A stretch of 64,000 nt of DNA from Kitasatospora sp. NBC_00240 (GCF_026342405.1 NZ_JAPEMU010000001.1:868001-932000), one strand, 5' to 3'. Shown: positions 17,974 to 27,204, numbered from the stretch's first letter. Translations and numbers: made by a program. The notes: generated from the letters alone by a model not told the origin.

Positions 17974-18753
17974 TCAGGACCGCAGCGCGGCGAGGTACTG
18001 CGCCCCTGGGCCGAGCAGCGCGCCGAACGGCGCGGCGTCCGGGTACCAGGGCGCCTCGTACTCCCAGGACACCCAGCAGTCGGGCGGCAGCAGGCGGACG
18101 CACTCGCCGACCGGGAGGCTGCCCGCGCCGAGCGCCACCGGGGTGAGGTCGGAGCGGTCGACGATGTCCTTGACCTGGACGTAGCCGAGGTGGGGCCGCA
18201 GTGCTCCCCAGGTCGCGGACGGGGTCTCGCCGGCCAGCCGGGTGTGCAGCAGGTCCCACAGCGCGCCGATCGCCGGGTGGGCGACCAGTTCGAGTACCCG
18301 GGCGACGTCGCGCCCGCCGCGGTGGGAGTCGTGGGTCTCCAGCAGGATGCTGACGCCCAGCTCTGCGGCCCGGTCGGCGACCTCGGCGAGGCGCCGGGCG
18401 GCGCGCTGGTCGGCATCGTCGATCCACCCCTCACCACCCTGCGGGAACACCCGGACGTAGGCGGCGCGGAGGTCGGCCGCCAGCCGGAGCTGGTCGAGCA
18501 GCTCGGCGACCACCGGGCCGTCCTCGCCGGGGGCGGCGACGCCGACGTAACCGGCCACGGCGAGCGGGATCAGGCCCGCCCGGTCGAGGGCGTGGCGGGC
18601 GCGGGCGCGCGCGGCGGCGGTCATGTCGGGGTGGACGGGTTCGCCGGGGGCGCAGCGCAGTTCGAGCCCGGCCCAGCCGTGGTCGGTGGCGAGCCGGATC
18701 ACCTCGGCGAGCGGCAGGCCGGGCAGTCCGAGGGTGGAGAACGCGAGTCGCAC
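17974..18753 (-). CDS. Sugar phosphate isomerase/epimerase-like TIM barrel
   Basis: 259 residues of the AP-endonuclease-2/xylose-isomerase-like barrel family. Visible motifs are LAFSTLGLPGLPLAEVI at the N-terminus, WAGLELRC, VRVFPQG near 85, SILLETHDSH with the metal-binding Glu near 150, GALWDLLHT with Asp near 185, and LPVGECVRLLPP towards the end. Members isomerise or epimerise sugars and keto-acids with a divalent metal. The ATG is 6 nt after the stop of the GH154 gene, so they are one operon. That suggests it acts on the monosaccharide released by GH154, perhaps a uronic acid, although the exact reaction is unknown. Confidence 0.85.
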   Translation of the reverse strand: MRLAFSTLGLPGLPLAEVIRLATDHGWAGLELRCAPGEPVHPDMTAAARARARHALDRAGLIPLAVAGYVGVAAPGEDGPVVAELLDQLRLAADLRAAYVRVFPQGGEGWIDDADQRAARRLAEVADRAAELGVSILLETHDSHRGGRDVARVLELVAHPAIGALWDLLHTRLAGETPSATWGALRPHLGYVQVKDIVDRSDLTPVALGAGSLPVGECVRLLPPDCWVSWEYEAPWYPDAAPFGALLGPGAQYLAALRS

Positions 18754-18759
18754 GGTGGG

Positions 18760-20730
18760 TCAGTCCTTCCGACGGACGCTGGGGCCGTCCAGGTCGAGCG
18801 AGGCCTCGTGGGAGCTGCCGTCGGACCAGACCACCCGGATCAGCGCTCCCTCGGTGGACACGGAGGGGCCGTCGAGGGGGCGGGCGGCCGAGCGGGAGAG
18901 CCGGGCGACGGAGACGAAGAGCGACGGTCCGGCACCGGTGCGCCCGGAGAGTACCGGCAGCGCGCAGATCGGGCCGAACGCCGTGCCGGCCGGAACGCGG
19001 ACGGTCCGGGCGGCGGTGTACCCCTCGACCTGTTGCAGGGCGGAGGTGAGCCGGCCGGCCCCGGTCTCGGTGAGCGGGCCGTCGGTCCAGGTCCCCGCCG
19101 CGGCGAGCGGGCCGTCGGTCCAGGTCTCGGCCGCGGTTCCGGCCACCGGCCAGCCGCTGTGCCGGACCTCGGTCCCGGGCGCGGCGCCGGTGACCAGGTG
19201 GGCGTGAACCTCGTCGGCGCCGTGGGCGAGGACCAGCGAGGTCACGGTTACGCCGGGGAGTTCGACCGCGCCGATCCGCGGCCGATGGGCCGAGGCGGCC
19301 CAGCCGTCCCCGGCGCCGAACGGGCGGATCCGGCCGCGCTCGCTGACCTGCCCGTCGACGACCAGGCCGAAGTGGTTGTCCGGAGGTCCGTCGGGCAGTG
19401 GCCCGGTCGCGGTGGAGTAGCCGAGCCGGGCGTACAGCGGTTCGTCGGGCAGCACCTGGTCGGCGGGCTGATCGTCGCTGCCGTGGTTGTGCAGGCGGAC
19501 CAGGCCGTCGGCGACGGTGGACTGGATCAGCCAGCCGGGCTGCGGCAGCGGGTGGACGGCGTCTGTGCGCTCGACCGGCGCGGCTTCCTCGGGTGCGGTC
19601 CAGACCGGGTGGTCCGGCGGCAGCAGCAGGCCGACGAACCCCTTGCTCGCCCAGTACGGCGAGGCGGGGCCGGAGTAGGGCTGGACCAGCGGCGGGTAGG
19701 GGCCGTACCAGCCGAGCGAGAGCAGGCCGTCCGGCTCGGTCGCGCCGCGGTCGAGGAAGTGGCGCAGGACGCCGGAGGCCAGGCGGCGGGTGGCGCCCGG
19801 GGTGAGCGGGCTGCGGCCGGTCAGGGCTCCGGCCCACAGCGGGGCCGCGGCGGCGAACCGGTAGCTGAGCGAGCGGCCCTGGTGCATGGGGGCGCCGTCG
19901 GCACCGAAGGTCCGGGCGTACCCGTCGAGGTGGGCGGCGAGGCGGCCGCCGTAGGTGTCGAGCAGTTCGCGGTCGCCGCTCAGGTGGGCGTGCAGCACGG
20001 GGTAGAGGTGGAACGCCCAACCGTTGTAGTGGTCGAAGGCGCGCGGGCGGCCGTCGGTGTACCAGCCGTCGCCGAGGTACCACTGCTCGATCTTGGCGAG
20101 TCCGCGCCGCACGGCGGCCTCGGCCGCGCCGTCCTCGTCGAGGCCGGCTTCGGCCAGGAAGCCACCCACGGTGAAGGGGAAGAGCCACCAGTTGTTGTCG
20201 ACCGGTGTGTGGTGGAGGGCGCCGGCCAGCCAGGTGCGGGCCCGCTCGCGTACCTGCGGGTCGAGCCGGTCCCAGAGCCAGGGCCGGGTGAGTCGCAGCG
20301 CCAGGGCGATGGAGGCGGCTTCGACCATCGCTTGGTTGCGGTCGCCGATGGCGAGCCAGGAGATCGGGTCGCGGTCGGTCAGCTCGCGGTCGGTGGTGGG
20401 GGCGCGGGTCCCGGCCTCGAGTCCTTGGGCGTACCGGGCGAGCAGGCCCTGCGGGTCGTCACCGCCGGCTCCGGCGATCCGGAAAGCGGCCAGCAGGAAG
20501 GTCCTGGCGTAGCCCTCCAGCCCGTCGGAGCGGGTGCCGGAAATGCTGGGGCGGGGGCCCGGGAGCATGATGAGTGCCTGCTCCGGCCCGGCGAACGGCC
20601 GGACGGCGGCGAGGAGCGCGTCGGCGGCGGCCTCCCAGTGCGACCTGGTCCAGCCCGTGTAGGGGCTGAGTTTGCGGTCCTCCGGCGGGAGCAGGAGGGA
20701 GGCTGCTGAACGTATGACCAAGTGGATCAA
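18760..20730 (-). CDS. DUF2264 protein (GH154, beta-glucuronidase family)
   Basis: About 657 residues. The family core begins LSPYTGWTRSHWEAAADALL and continues with MLPGPRPSISGTRSDGLEGY, SWLAIGDRNQAMVEAASIAL, PVDNNWWLFPFTVGGFLAEA and GWYTDGRPRAFDHYNGWAFH. This is the alpha/alpha-barrel half of DUF2264, placed by CAZy in GH154, with the C-terminal beta domain after about residue 400. No signal peptide is visible, so it works in the cytoplasm on imported oligosaccharides. The start is unsure: no ATG with a ribosome site fits. I chose TTG at 20730; TTG at 20721 or GTG at 20781 are alternatives, and longer frames would run over the operator-like DNA at 20724-20759. It heads an operon with the isomerase and is divergent from the ABC operon at 20982. 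Confidence 0.85.
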   Translation of the reverse strand: MIHLVIRSAASLLLPPEDRKLSPYTGWTRSHWEAAADALLAAVRPFAGPEQALIMLPGPRPSISGTRSDGLEGYARTFLLAAFRIAGAGGDDPQGLLARYAQGLEAGTRAPTTDRELTDRDPISWLAIGDRNQAMVEAASIALALRLTRPWLWDRLDPQVRERARTWLAGALHHTPVDNNWWLFPFTVGGFLAEAGLDEDGAAEAAVRRGLAKIEQWYLGDGWYTDGRPRAFDHYNGWAFHLYPVLHAHLSGDRELLDTYGGRLAAHLDGYARTFGADGAPMHQGRSLSYRFAAAAPLWAGALTGRSPLTPGATRRLASGVLRHFLDRGATEPDGLLSLGWYGPYPPLVQPYSGPASPYWASKGFVGLLLPPDHPVWTAPEEAAPVERTDAVHPLPQPGWLIQSTVADGLVRLHNHGSDDQPADQVLPDEPLYARLGYSTATGPLPDGPPDNHFGLVVDGQVSERGRIRPFGAGDGWAASAHRPRIGAVELPGVTVTSLVLAHGADEVHAHLVTGAAPGTEVRHSGWPVAGTAAETWTDGPLAAAGTWTDGPLTETGAGRLTSALQQVEGYTAARTVRVPAGTAFGPICALPVLSGRTGAGPSLFVSVARLSRSAARPLDGPSVSTEGALIRVVWSDGSSHEASLDLDGPSVRRKD

Positions 20731-20759
20731 TCCATCCAGTAATTTTGACCGAATGATCT
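20724..20759. promoter_or_regulatory. Operator-like sequence between the GH154 gene and the CUT1 ABC operon
   Basis: GACCGAATGATCT at 20747-20759 matches the element at 16828 in all but one of its first eleven positions, and GGATCAA at 20724-20730 repeats the other half-site (TTGATCC). The block is strikingly AT-rich. It lies at the start of the GH154 gene and upstream of the divergent transporter, placed to control both. Confidence 0.5.
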
Positions 20760-20864
20760 GATGATGATGGGCGAAGCCCACTCCTCCGCTTCGTGAGCCA
20801 GTATTGTTACCAGAAAGTGGCCCGCAGGGAGCCGTATCGATTGAGATCACTTGATCCCAACCTC

Positions 20865-20893
20865 TTGACTCCGATCCCATGCGGTCGCAAGAT
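20865..20893 (+). promoter_or_regulatory. Probable promoter of the CUT1 ABC operon
   Basis: TTGACT (20865-20870) and CAAGAT (20888-20893) separated by 17 nt, about 90 nt upstream of the binding-protein start. A TTGATCCC half-site lies just before it at 20851. Confidence 0.5.
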
Positions 20894-20981
20894 GGCCACA
20901 TCGCCGCGCTGGGCCCCCTTCTTCCTCAGCAAACGGCCATCCACTCGGGCATACCGACCCCCCTCCCTCAGGAGCCGTGCC

Positions 20982-22331
20982 ATGTCTACTCCTCGCACCT
21001 CCGGCCGCAGAGCCCTCCGCCTGGCCGCCACGCTCACCGCCTCCGCGCTCTCGATCACCATGCTCGCGGCCTGCGGCAGCTCCGGCAGCTCGGACGCCGC
21101 CCCGGCGAGCGACGGCAAGCCGGTCAACATCACCTTCTGGGGCTGGGCCAAGGGCACCAAGGAGGTCGTCGACGCCTTCAACGCCTCGCACAAGGACGTC
21201 CAGGTCACTTTCGAGCAGATCCCGTCCGGCGTGGCCGGCGGCTACGCGAAGATCTCCGACGCCTCCAAGGCCGGCAACGCCCCCGACCTGTTCAACGTCG
21301 AATACGGTGCGCTGCCGGACTTCGTCAGCCAGGGCGCCGTCCAGGACATCACCAAGCTGGTCTCCGCCGACCTCAAGAAGAAGTACCTGCCGCAGGCCGT
21401 CCAGCAGACCACCCTCGCCACGGCCCAGTGGGGCCTGCCGCTCGATGTCGCCCCGCAGGCCTTCTTCTACCGCAAGGACCTGTTCGACAAGGCCGGCATC
21501 ACCGCCCCGCCCAAGACCTGGGACGAATACCGGGCCGACGCGCTCAAGCTGAAGGCAGCCGACCCGAACGCCCGGATCGGCACCTTCTTCCCGGACGACC
21601 CGGGCACCTTCGAGGCCCTGTCCTGGCAGAACGGCGCGCACTGGTTCACGGCCCAGGGGGACACCTGGAGCGTGGACATCGACGAGCCCGAGACCAAGCG
21701 GGTCACCGACTACTGGCAGCAGCTGATCTCGGACGACCTGGTCCGCGTCCAGCCTTCGTTCAGCCAGCCGTGGACCGCCTCGCTGCAGAAGGGCGAGACC
21801 GCAGGCTACCTCGGCGCGGCCTGGGGCGGCGGCGTGCTGAAGTCCACCCTGGCCACCACCCCCGACGCCTCCGGAAAGTGGGCCGTCGCCCCGGTCCCGA
21901 CCTGGGACGGCAAGCCCGCCAGCGGCATGCTGGGCGGCACCACCTTCGCCGTCTCCAAGAACAGCAAGAAGGCCAAGGCCGCCGTCGAGTTCGCCACCTG
22001 GGCCACCACCACCCCCGAGGGCATCCAGGCCCGCATCGCATCCGGCACCTCCTCGATGTTCCCGGCCGACCCGGACCTGGTCCCGACCGCCAAGGCCGCG
22101 TTCAACACCGACTTCTACGGCGGCCAGGACATCTACTCCGTCTTCATCGACGCCTCCAAGTCGATCCGCGACGGCTGGACCTGGGGCCCGACCATGGGCA
22201 TCACCAACAACGCCATGAAGGACGCCTTCGGCAAGGTCACCCAGGGCGGCACGCTGCAGGCCGGTGTCGAGGCCGCCCAGCAGGGCACCACCGCCGAACT
22301 CAAGAACCGCGGACTCAAGGTCGCCCAGTGA
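20982..22331 (+). CDS. CUT1-type sugar-binding lipoprotein (extracellular solute-binding family 1)
   Basis: 449 residues from the ATG at 20982 (AGGAG 7 nt upstream). The signal ends in a lipobox LAACGS, so the protein is tethered to the outside of the membrane. The mature part starts VNITFWGWAKGTKEVVDAFN, typical of MalE-like oligosaccharide receptors, and has the hinge-region DLFNVEYGALPDFV and GWTWGPTMGITNN. It opens an operon of two permeases and a dehydrogenase. It probably binds an oligosaccharide that the divergent GH154 enzyme then cleaves. Confidence 0.92.
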   Translation: MSTPRTSGRRALRLAATLTASALSITMLAACGSSGSSDAAPASDGKPVNITFWGWAKGTKEVVDAFNASHKDVQVTFEQIPSGVAGGYAKISDASKAGNAPDLFNVEYGALPDFVSQGAVQDITKLVSADLKKKYLPQAVQQTTLATAQWGLPLDVAPQAFFYRKDLFDKAGITAPPKTWDEYRADALKLKAADPNARIGTFFPDDPGTFEALSWQNGAHWFTAQGDTWSVDIDEPETKRVTDYWQQLISDDLVRVQPSFSQPWTASLQKGETAGYLGAAWGGGVLKSTLATTPDASGKWAVAPVPTWDGKPASGMLGGTTFAVSKNSKKAKAAVEFATWATTTPEGIQARIASGTSSMFPADPDLVPTAKAAFNTDFYGGQDIYSVFIDASKSIRDGWTWGPTMGITNNAMKDAFGKVTQGGTLQAGVEAAQQGTTAELKNRGLKVAQ

Positions 22332-23266
22332 CGCACCGCACCACCGGCTCCTCCCGCGCCGCCGCCGTCAGGCGGCGCGGGAGGTACGGGGCCCCCGCCG
22401 TACTCATCGCCCCGTTCTTCATCCTCTTCACGGCGGCCCTGCTCGTCCCGATCGGCTACGCCGTCTACCTGAGCCTGTTCACCGAGCGCCGCTCGGGTCT
22501 CGGCTTCGGCGACGCGAAGACCGTCTTCACCGGCTTCGGCAACTACACCCGGGCTCTCGGCGACGCGGCCTTCCGGGACGGCTTCTGGAACATCGCCCAG
22601 TACTGCCTGCTGTACATCCCGGTGATGATCGGCCTCTCGCTGACGGTGGCCCTGCTGCTGGACTCGGCGCTGGCCCGTGCCAAGCGCTTCTTCCAGCTGG
22701 CCCTGTTCATGCCGCACGCCGTCCCCGGCATCATCGCGGCCCTGGTCTGGACGTACCTCTACACACCCGGCATCAGCCCGGTACTGGACGCCCTGAACAG
22801 CGCCGGCGCGTCGATCGACGTGCTCGGCCACCCGCTGCCCGCCGTGGTCAACATGGCGGTCTGGGAGTGGACCGGCTACAACATGATCATCTTTTTTGCC
22901 GCCCTGCAGGCCCTCCCCCGCGAAGTGCTGGAGGCGGCCGTCGTCGACGGCGCCGGAGCCCTGCGGACCGCGCTCAGCATCAAGGTGCCGCTGATCAGGG
23001 CGTCGATCACGATGGTCGCGCTGTTCACCGTGATCGGCTCGCTCCAGTTGTTCACCGAACCGATGATCCTGCGCGGCTCGGCCCCGGGCGTCACCACCAC
23101 CTGGACACCGAACATGTACGCCTACACCGCCGCCTTCGAGCGCAACGACTACGGCTTGGCCGCCGCCGCCTCGGTCCTGCTCGCCCTCGCCGCAGCGCTG
23201 CTCTCCTTCATCATCACCCGGGCCACCCGGGCCCGCTCCGAGCGCCGGAAGGAGACCCGCTCATGA
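22328..23266 (+). CDS. CUT1-type sugar ABC transporter, permease (MalF-like)
   Basis: 312 residues starting with GTG at 22328, overlapping the stop of the binding protein by 4 nt. Six hydrophobic segments, the first at about residues 24-45 (LIAPFFILFTAALLVP). The conserved cytoplasmic loop reads EAAVVDGAGALRTALSIKVP, the EAA motif that meets the ATPase. No ATPase is encoded nearby; in streptomycetes MsiK usually serves many CUT1 systems. Confidence 0.92.
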   Translation: MTHRTTGSSRAAAVRRRGRYGAPAVLIAPFFILFTAALLVPIGYAVYLSLFTERRSGLGFGDAKTVFTGFGNYTRALGDAAFRDGFWNIAQYCLLYIPVMIGLSLTVALLLDSALARAKRFFQLALFMPHAVPGIIAALVWTYLYTPGISPVLDALNSAGASIDVLGHPLPAVVNMAVWEWTGYNMIIFFAALQALPREVLEAAVVDGAGALRTALSIKVPLIRASITMVALFTVIGSLQLFTEPMILRGSAPGVTTTWTPNMYAYTAAFERNDYGLAAAASVLLALAAALLSFIITRATRARSERRKETRS

Positions 23267-24120
23267 CCGAGCACGCCAAGAAGCGTCCGTGGTCCCTCTC
23301 CAAGGGGGCGGTCAACGCCTCGCTGGTCCTGGTCACCGTCTACACCGTGCTGCCGCTGGTGTGGCTGATCACCGCCTCCGCCAAGAACACCCCCGACCTG
23401 CTCGGCGGCAACACCCTGACCCTGAGCAACTTCCACCTGGGCGACAACCTGCACGCCCTGGCCACCGAGTCCGACGGAATCTACTTCCGCTGGTACCTCA
23501 ACTCCGTGCTGTACGCCGGCGGCGGCGCCCTGCTCTGCGCATTCATCTGCATCTGCGCGGGCTACGCCTTCGAGGTGTACCGGTTCCGCGGCAAGGAGAA
23601 ACTGTTCGGCCTGGTACTGGTCGGCGTCCTGGTTCCCACCACGGCGACCGCGCTGCCGCTGTACCTGCTCGCGTCCAAGATCGGCATCGTCAACACCTTC
23701 TGGGCCGTCTTCATCCCCAGCCTGGTGTTCCCGTTCGGCGTCTACCTCTCACGGATCTTCGTCGCCGGGTACGTGCCCGGCGAGGTCCTGGAGGCCGCCC
23801 GGATGGACGGCGCCGGGGAACTGCGCATCTTCTGGTCGATCGGTCTGCGGATGGTGACGCCCGGCTTCGTCACCGTCTTCCTGTTCCAGTTCACCGCGAT
23901 CTGGAACAACTTCTTCCTGCCGCTGGTGATGCTCTCCAACAACAGGCTGTTCCCGGTCAGCCTCGGCCTGTACGCGTGGAACACCCAGACCCACGCCGAG
24001 CCGCACTTCTACCCCATGGTGGTGACCGGCTCACTGCTCGCCGTCATCCCGCTGGTCGTCGCCTTCGTCGCGCTCCAGCGGCACTGGAAGGCCGGCCTCA
24101 CCGCAGGCAGCGTCAAGTGA
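23263..24120 (+). CDS. CUT1-type sugar ABC transporter, permease (MalG-like)
   Basis: 285 residues, ATG at 23263 overlapping the previous stop (ATGA). Six hydrophobic segments with the EAA loop EAARMDGAGELRIFWSIGLR near residue 170. The partner permease is the preceding gene; together they form the channel for the oligosaccharide bound by the protein at 20982. Confidence 0.92.
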   Translation: MTEHAKKRPWSLSKGAVNASLVLVTVYTVLPLVWLITASAKNTPDLLGGNTLTLSNFHLGDNLHALATESDGIYFRWYLNSVLYAGGGALLCAFICICAGYAFEVYRFRGKEKLFGLVLVGVLVPTTATALPLYLLASKIGIVNTFWAVFIPSLVFPFGVYLSRIFVAGYVPGEVLEAARMDGAGELRIFWSIGLRMVTPGFVTVFLFQFTAIWNNFFLPLVMLSNNRLFPVSLGLYAWNTQTHAEPHFYPMVVTGSLLAVIPLVVAFVALQRHWKAGLTAGSVK

Positions 24121-24161
24121 CCGCCCCCACCGCGCGCCTCGCCGAACCAACGGAGACCCGA

Positions 24162-25220
24162 GTGCCCCAGCAGTCCACCGCCGCCGGGTCCCCGGACCTG
24201 TCCGCCCCCGGCCGGTGCCGCCCACGAGCCCTGCTGGCCATGCATCCGCAGCTCGCCCCGCAGCTGATCGATGCCCAGACCCTGGCCCGGCTCACCGGCC
24301 TCGCCGACCTGGACCCGTCGCTGATCGTCGACGACTTCACCACCCCTGAGGCCGCCGCCGCGCTCGCCGACGCCGAGGTCCTCGTCACCAGTTGGGGCTG
24401 CCCGCCGATCGACGAGGCGGTGTTGGCGGCCGCACCCCGGCTGCGCGCCGTCATCCACGCGGCCGGCTCGGTCAAGCACCACATCACCGACGCCTGCTGG
24501 GAGCGCGGTCTCCAGGTCACCTCCGCCGCCTGGGCCAACGCCCTGCCGGTCGCCGAATACACGGTCGCCGCCATCCTGTTCGCCAACAAGCAGGTCCTGC
24601 GGCTGGCCGCCGAGTACCGCGAACTGCGCGCCCGCCACGACTGGCAGGCCGCCCACCCGCGGATCGGCAACTACCGCCGCACCGTCGGCATCGTGGGAGC
24701 GTCGCAGATCGGCCGCCGAGTCCTCGAACTCCTCCGGCCGTACGACCTGCACCTGCTGCTGCACGACCCGTACGTCGAGGCCGCCGAGGCCAGCGCCCTC
24801 GGCGCCCGCCCGGTCGAGCTCGACGAACTGTGCGAACTCAGCGACGTGGTGAGCATCCACGCGCCCCAGCTGCCCTCCACCCGGCACATGATCGACCGCC
24901 GCCGGCTCGCCTTGATGCCCGACGGCGCGACGGTGGTCAACACCTCGCGCGGCTCGCTGATCGACCAGGACGCACTCGTCCCCGAACTGGTCTCCGGCCG
25001 CCTGAGCGCCGTACTCGACGTGACCTCGCCCGAGGTGCTGGCCGAGGACTCGCCGCTCTACGACCTGCCCAACGTGCTGCTCACCCCGCACATGGCCGGC
25101 TCCATGGGCACCGAACTGCACCGGATGGCCGCCGCCGCGGTGGACGAACTCGCCCGCTACACCGCCGGCCTGCCGTTCTCCCACCCGGTGCTGGCCCAGG
25201 AGATCCACCGCACCGCCTGA
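24162..25220 (+). CDS. D-isomer-specific 2-hydroxyacid dehydrogenase family protein
   Basis: 352 residues from GTG at 24162, preferred because GGAG lies 6 nt upstream; a GTG at 24117 overlapping the permease stop is the alternative. The NAD-binding fold shows GIVGASQIGRRVLELL at about residues 175-190, the catalytic Arg in NTSRGSLIDQDAL near 265, and the catalytic His in LLTPHMAGSMG near 310. The glycine motif is GxSxxG rather than GxGxxG, so cofactor binding may differ. Family members reduce or oxidise 2-keto/2-hydroxy acids. As last gene of the transporter operon it likely handles a keto or uronic acid derived from the imported sugar; the substrate is not known. Confidence 0.85.
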   Translation: MPQQSTAAGSPDLSAPGRCRPRALLAMHPQLAPQLIDAQTLARLTGLADLDPSLIVDDFTTPEAAAALADAEVLVTSWGCPPIDEAVLAAAPRLRAVIHAAGSVKHHITDACWERGLQVTSAAWANALPVAEYTVAAILFANKQVLRLAAEYRELRARHDWQAAHPRIGNYRRTVGIVGASQIGRRVLELLRPYDLHLLLHDPYVEAAEASALGARPVELDELCELSDVVSIHAPQLPSTRHMIDRRRLALMPDGATVVNTSRGSLIDQDALVPELVSGRLSAVLDVTSPEVLAEDSPLYDLPNVLLTPHMAGSMGTELHRMAAAAVDELARYTAGLPFSHPVLAQEIHRTA

Positions 25221-25255
25221 GGGCCCACCGCTCGGCGCCGACCCGCTTTCGACCG

Positions 25256-25292
25256 CGGAGCGTCCACCACCATCGCGGTGGTGGACGCTCCG
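25256..25292 (+). terminator. Strong hairpin terminator of the CUT1 operon
   Basis: A perfect 16-bp inverted repeat (arms 25256-25271 and 25277-25292, starting CGGAGCGTCC) with a 5-nt loop, 36 nt after the dehydrogenase stop. Confidence 0.8.
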
Positions 25293-26060
25293 CCGTTCGC
25301 GCCCACAGCCCAGCGGGCGGCAGAGCAGCGCATCGGGTGCCCGGCCGGCGCCGCCGCCCTGGTTCCACTGCCAGGTGTGCGCCACACACGTGAGGTATTC
25401 GTCGTCGGCACAGCGGCCCCTCGTAAAGGCCCGGCGCCCGGTCGCTCGCCGCCGATCCGCCGACGGCGGGAGAAATTGTCACCCTGGTCGAACCACAGGG
25501 TCCGTCCGCCCGTCGGCAGCGGCCCGGCGACCGGTGCGCGCACCGGCGAGAACATCGCGTCGGAGTACACACCGTACCCGGCTACGAAGGGTCTCGTCCC
25601 GGCACTGGAGCTCGGTAACCCCGGACGCCCGGTCACTGGCCACATACCGCCCGTCGACGACCTTCACGAACGCTCCGCCACCGGTCGCGGGCTGCCCCGC
25701 GTCGGTACACAGGCCGCGGCTGTCGCTGCGGCCGAGGCCCACCACCTGCTGTCCGTCCGGGCGGTTGCGCCCTCGCGATTGCCGACCCTCCAGTCGCCCT
25801 GGGCGAGCAAGGCGGCGGAGACGTTCCGGCCGCCGAAGTCGTGGTCGATCGACGTGGGAGTCGCCCCAGCCGCAGTTGGGCCTGTCCCGGACCAGGCTTG
25901 CGTCGGCTTTCCGCTGTTCCACCGGTCGTTGCCGTCCAGGCCGCAGCAGAACCGACATCCCACTGCCCTCCCAGGAATTGGGCATCTTCGTCTGTGCGCC
26001 GCCAAGGTCTCACCCCACGCCTCGATTCGCGCACACACCGTGGATACTTTCGATCAGACA
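25293..26060. other. Stretch with no intact gene, possibly decayed coding DNA
   Basis: No frame on either strand gives a recognisable whole protein. Minus-strand frames contain short stretches with a secreted-hydrolase flavour in different frames (for example FVAGYGVYSDAMFSPV and SIDHDFGGRNVSAALLAQGD). This is what a frameshifted, decaying gene would look like, but no family can be named. Confidence 0.3.
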
Positions 26061-26061
26061 C

Positions 26062-26074
26062 GATCGAGTGATAC
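26062..26074. promoter_or_regulatory. Operator-like element upstream of DeoR/LacI hybrid regulator 2
   Basis: GATCGAGTGATAC, one base different from the element upstream of regulator 1 in its first 13 positions, within an AT-rich patch 63-75 nt before the start at 26137. It overlaps a small palindrome GAGTGATACTC. Confidence 0.55.
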
Positions 26075-26136
26075 TCATTGCGCACGACGCTATCAGCTTC
26101 CGCCCCGATGTCCCGGGCGGGGAGAACAGGGGAGCC

Positions 26137-27204
26137 ATGACCATCACCGCCGAGCAGCGGCGCGCCCGGATCCTCCATGTGGTCCGGGAACTGGGCACGG
26201 TTCGCGTGATGGACCTGGCGGAGCGGATCGACACCGCCCCGGTGACAGTGCGCCGAGATGTCGCCGCGCTCGCCGAGAGCGGCCTACTGCGCCGCTCGCA
26301 CGGGGCCGTCTCAATGCCGCTCGGCACCGCCGCCCCCGTCGCCGCCACCGGCCGCGACCGAGTAATCGGCATGCTGGTCCCCACCGTCGGCTCATACTTC
26401 GACGAGGTGATCGCCGGGGCCCGCACCGCGGCCGCGGCCGCCGGCGCCCGCCTGGTGCTCGGTATCGCCTCTTACGAGTCCTCGGACGACCGCGCCCAGG
26501 TCGACCAGCTGCTGGACGCCGGCCTCGACGGCCTGCTGCTGACCCCCAACTGGCACCCGGGCGGCGACATCGCCGACTCGACCTGGATCCGCGACCTGCC
26601 GGTGCCGGCCGTCCTGGTGGAACGGATCGCCGCACCCGGCAGCACCGCGGCCGGGCTTCCCACAGTCGGCTCCGACCACCACTACGGCGTCCTGCTCGCC
26701 CTGCGCCACCTGGTCACGCTCGGCCACGAGTCAGTCCTGCTGGCGGCCCGCGAGGACAGCTGGACCGCCCACCAGGTGCGTGCCGGTTATGCCGACGCCA
26801 CCGGCCGTCTGGGGCTCGAACCCCGGCCGGTGATCGAGATCCACCGCCCCGGACTCGACACCGACGCCGTGGCCGAACGGATCGCCGCAGAGGCGGCCGA
26901 CGGTGTTCGCGCAGTGCTGGTGCACAACGACCACGAGGCAATCCAACTGACCCCGGCGCTGCGCGCCCGCGGCCTGCGGGCGCCCGAGGATCTGGCGCTG
27001 ATCTCGTACGACGACGTGTTCGCCGCACTGGCGGCCCAGCCGCTCACCGCGGTCTCCCCGCCCAAACGTGCGGTCGGCACCGCCGCTGTGGAGTTGATGC
27101 TCCGGCGCCTGACCGACGGCCCCGGCCTGCCGGTCCACCACGTGCGGCTGCTGCCCCGGCTCAAGGTCCGCACCTCGTGCGGAGGCGATCCCCGCCAGCA
27201 GTGA
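26137..27204 (+). CDS. DeoR-type HTH fused to a LacI-type sugar-sensing domain (regulator 2)
   Basis: 355 residues, ATG at 26137 after AGGGG. It is colinear with regulator 1 throughout: the winged helix with VMDLAERIDTAPVTVRRDVA, the sensor start VIGMLVPTVGSYFDEVIAGA, then LALISYDDVFAALAAQPL and LKVRTSCGG at the end. Differences cluster in the linker and in parts of the sensor, as expected for a change in ligand. Together with regulator 1 it flanks the GH154/ABC locus. Whether both bind the same operators or divide the work is open. Confidence 0.92.
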   Translation: MTITAEQRRARILHVVRELGTVRVMDLAERIDTAPVTVRRDVAALAESGLLRRSHGAVSMPLGTAAPVAATGRDRVIGMLVPTVGSYFDEVIAGARTAAAAAGARLVLGIASYESSDDRAQVDQLLDAGLDGLLLTPNWHPGGDIADSTWIRDLPVPAVLVERIAAPGSTAAGLPTVGSDHHYGVLLALRHLVTLGHESVLLAAREDSWTAHQVRAGYADATGRLGLEPRPVIEIHRPGLDTDAVAERIAAEAADGVRAVLVHNDHEAIQLTPALRARGLRAPEDLALISYDDVFAALAAQPLTAVSPPKRAVGTAAVELMLRRLTDGPGLPVHHVRLLPRLKVRTSCGGDPRQQ

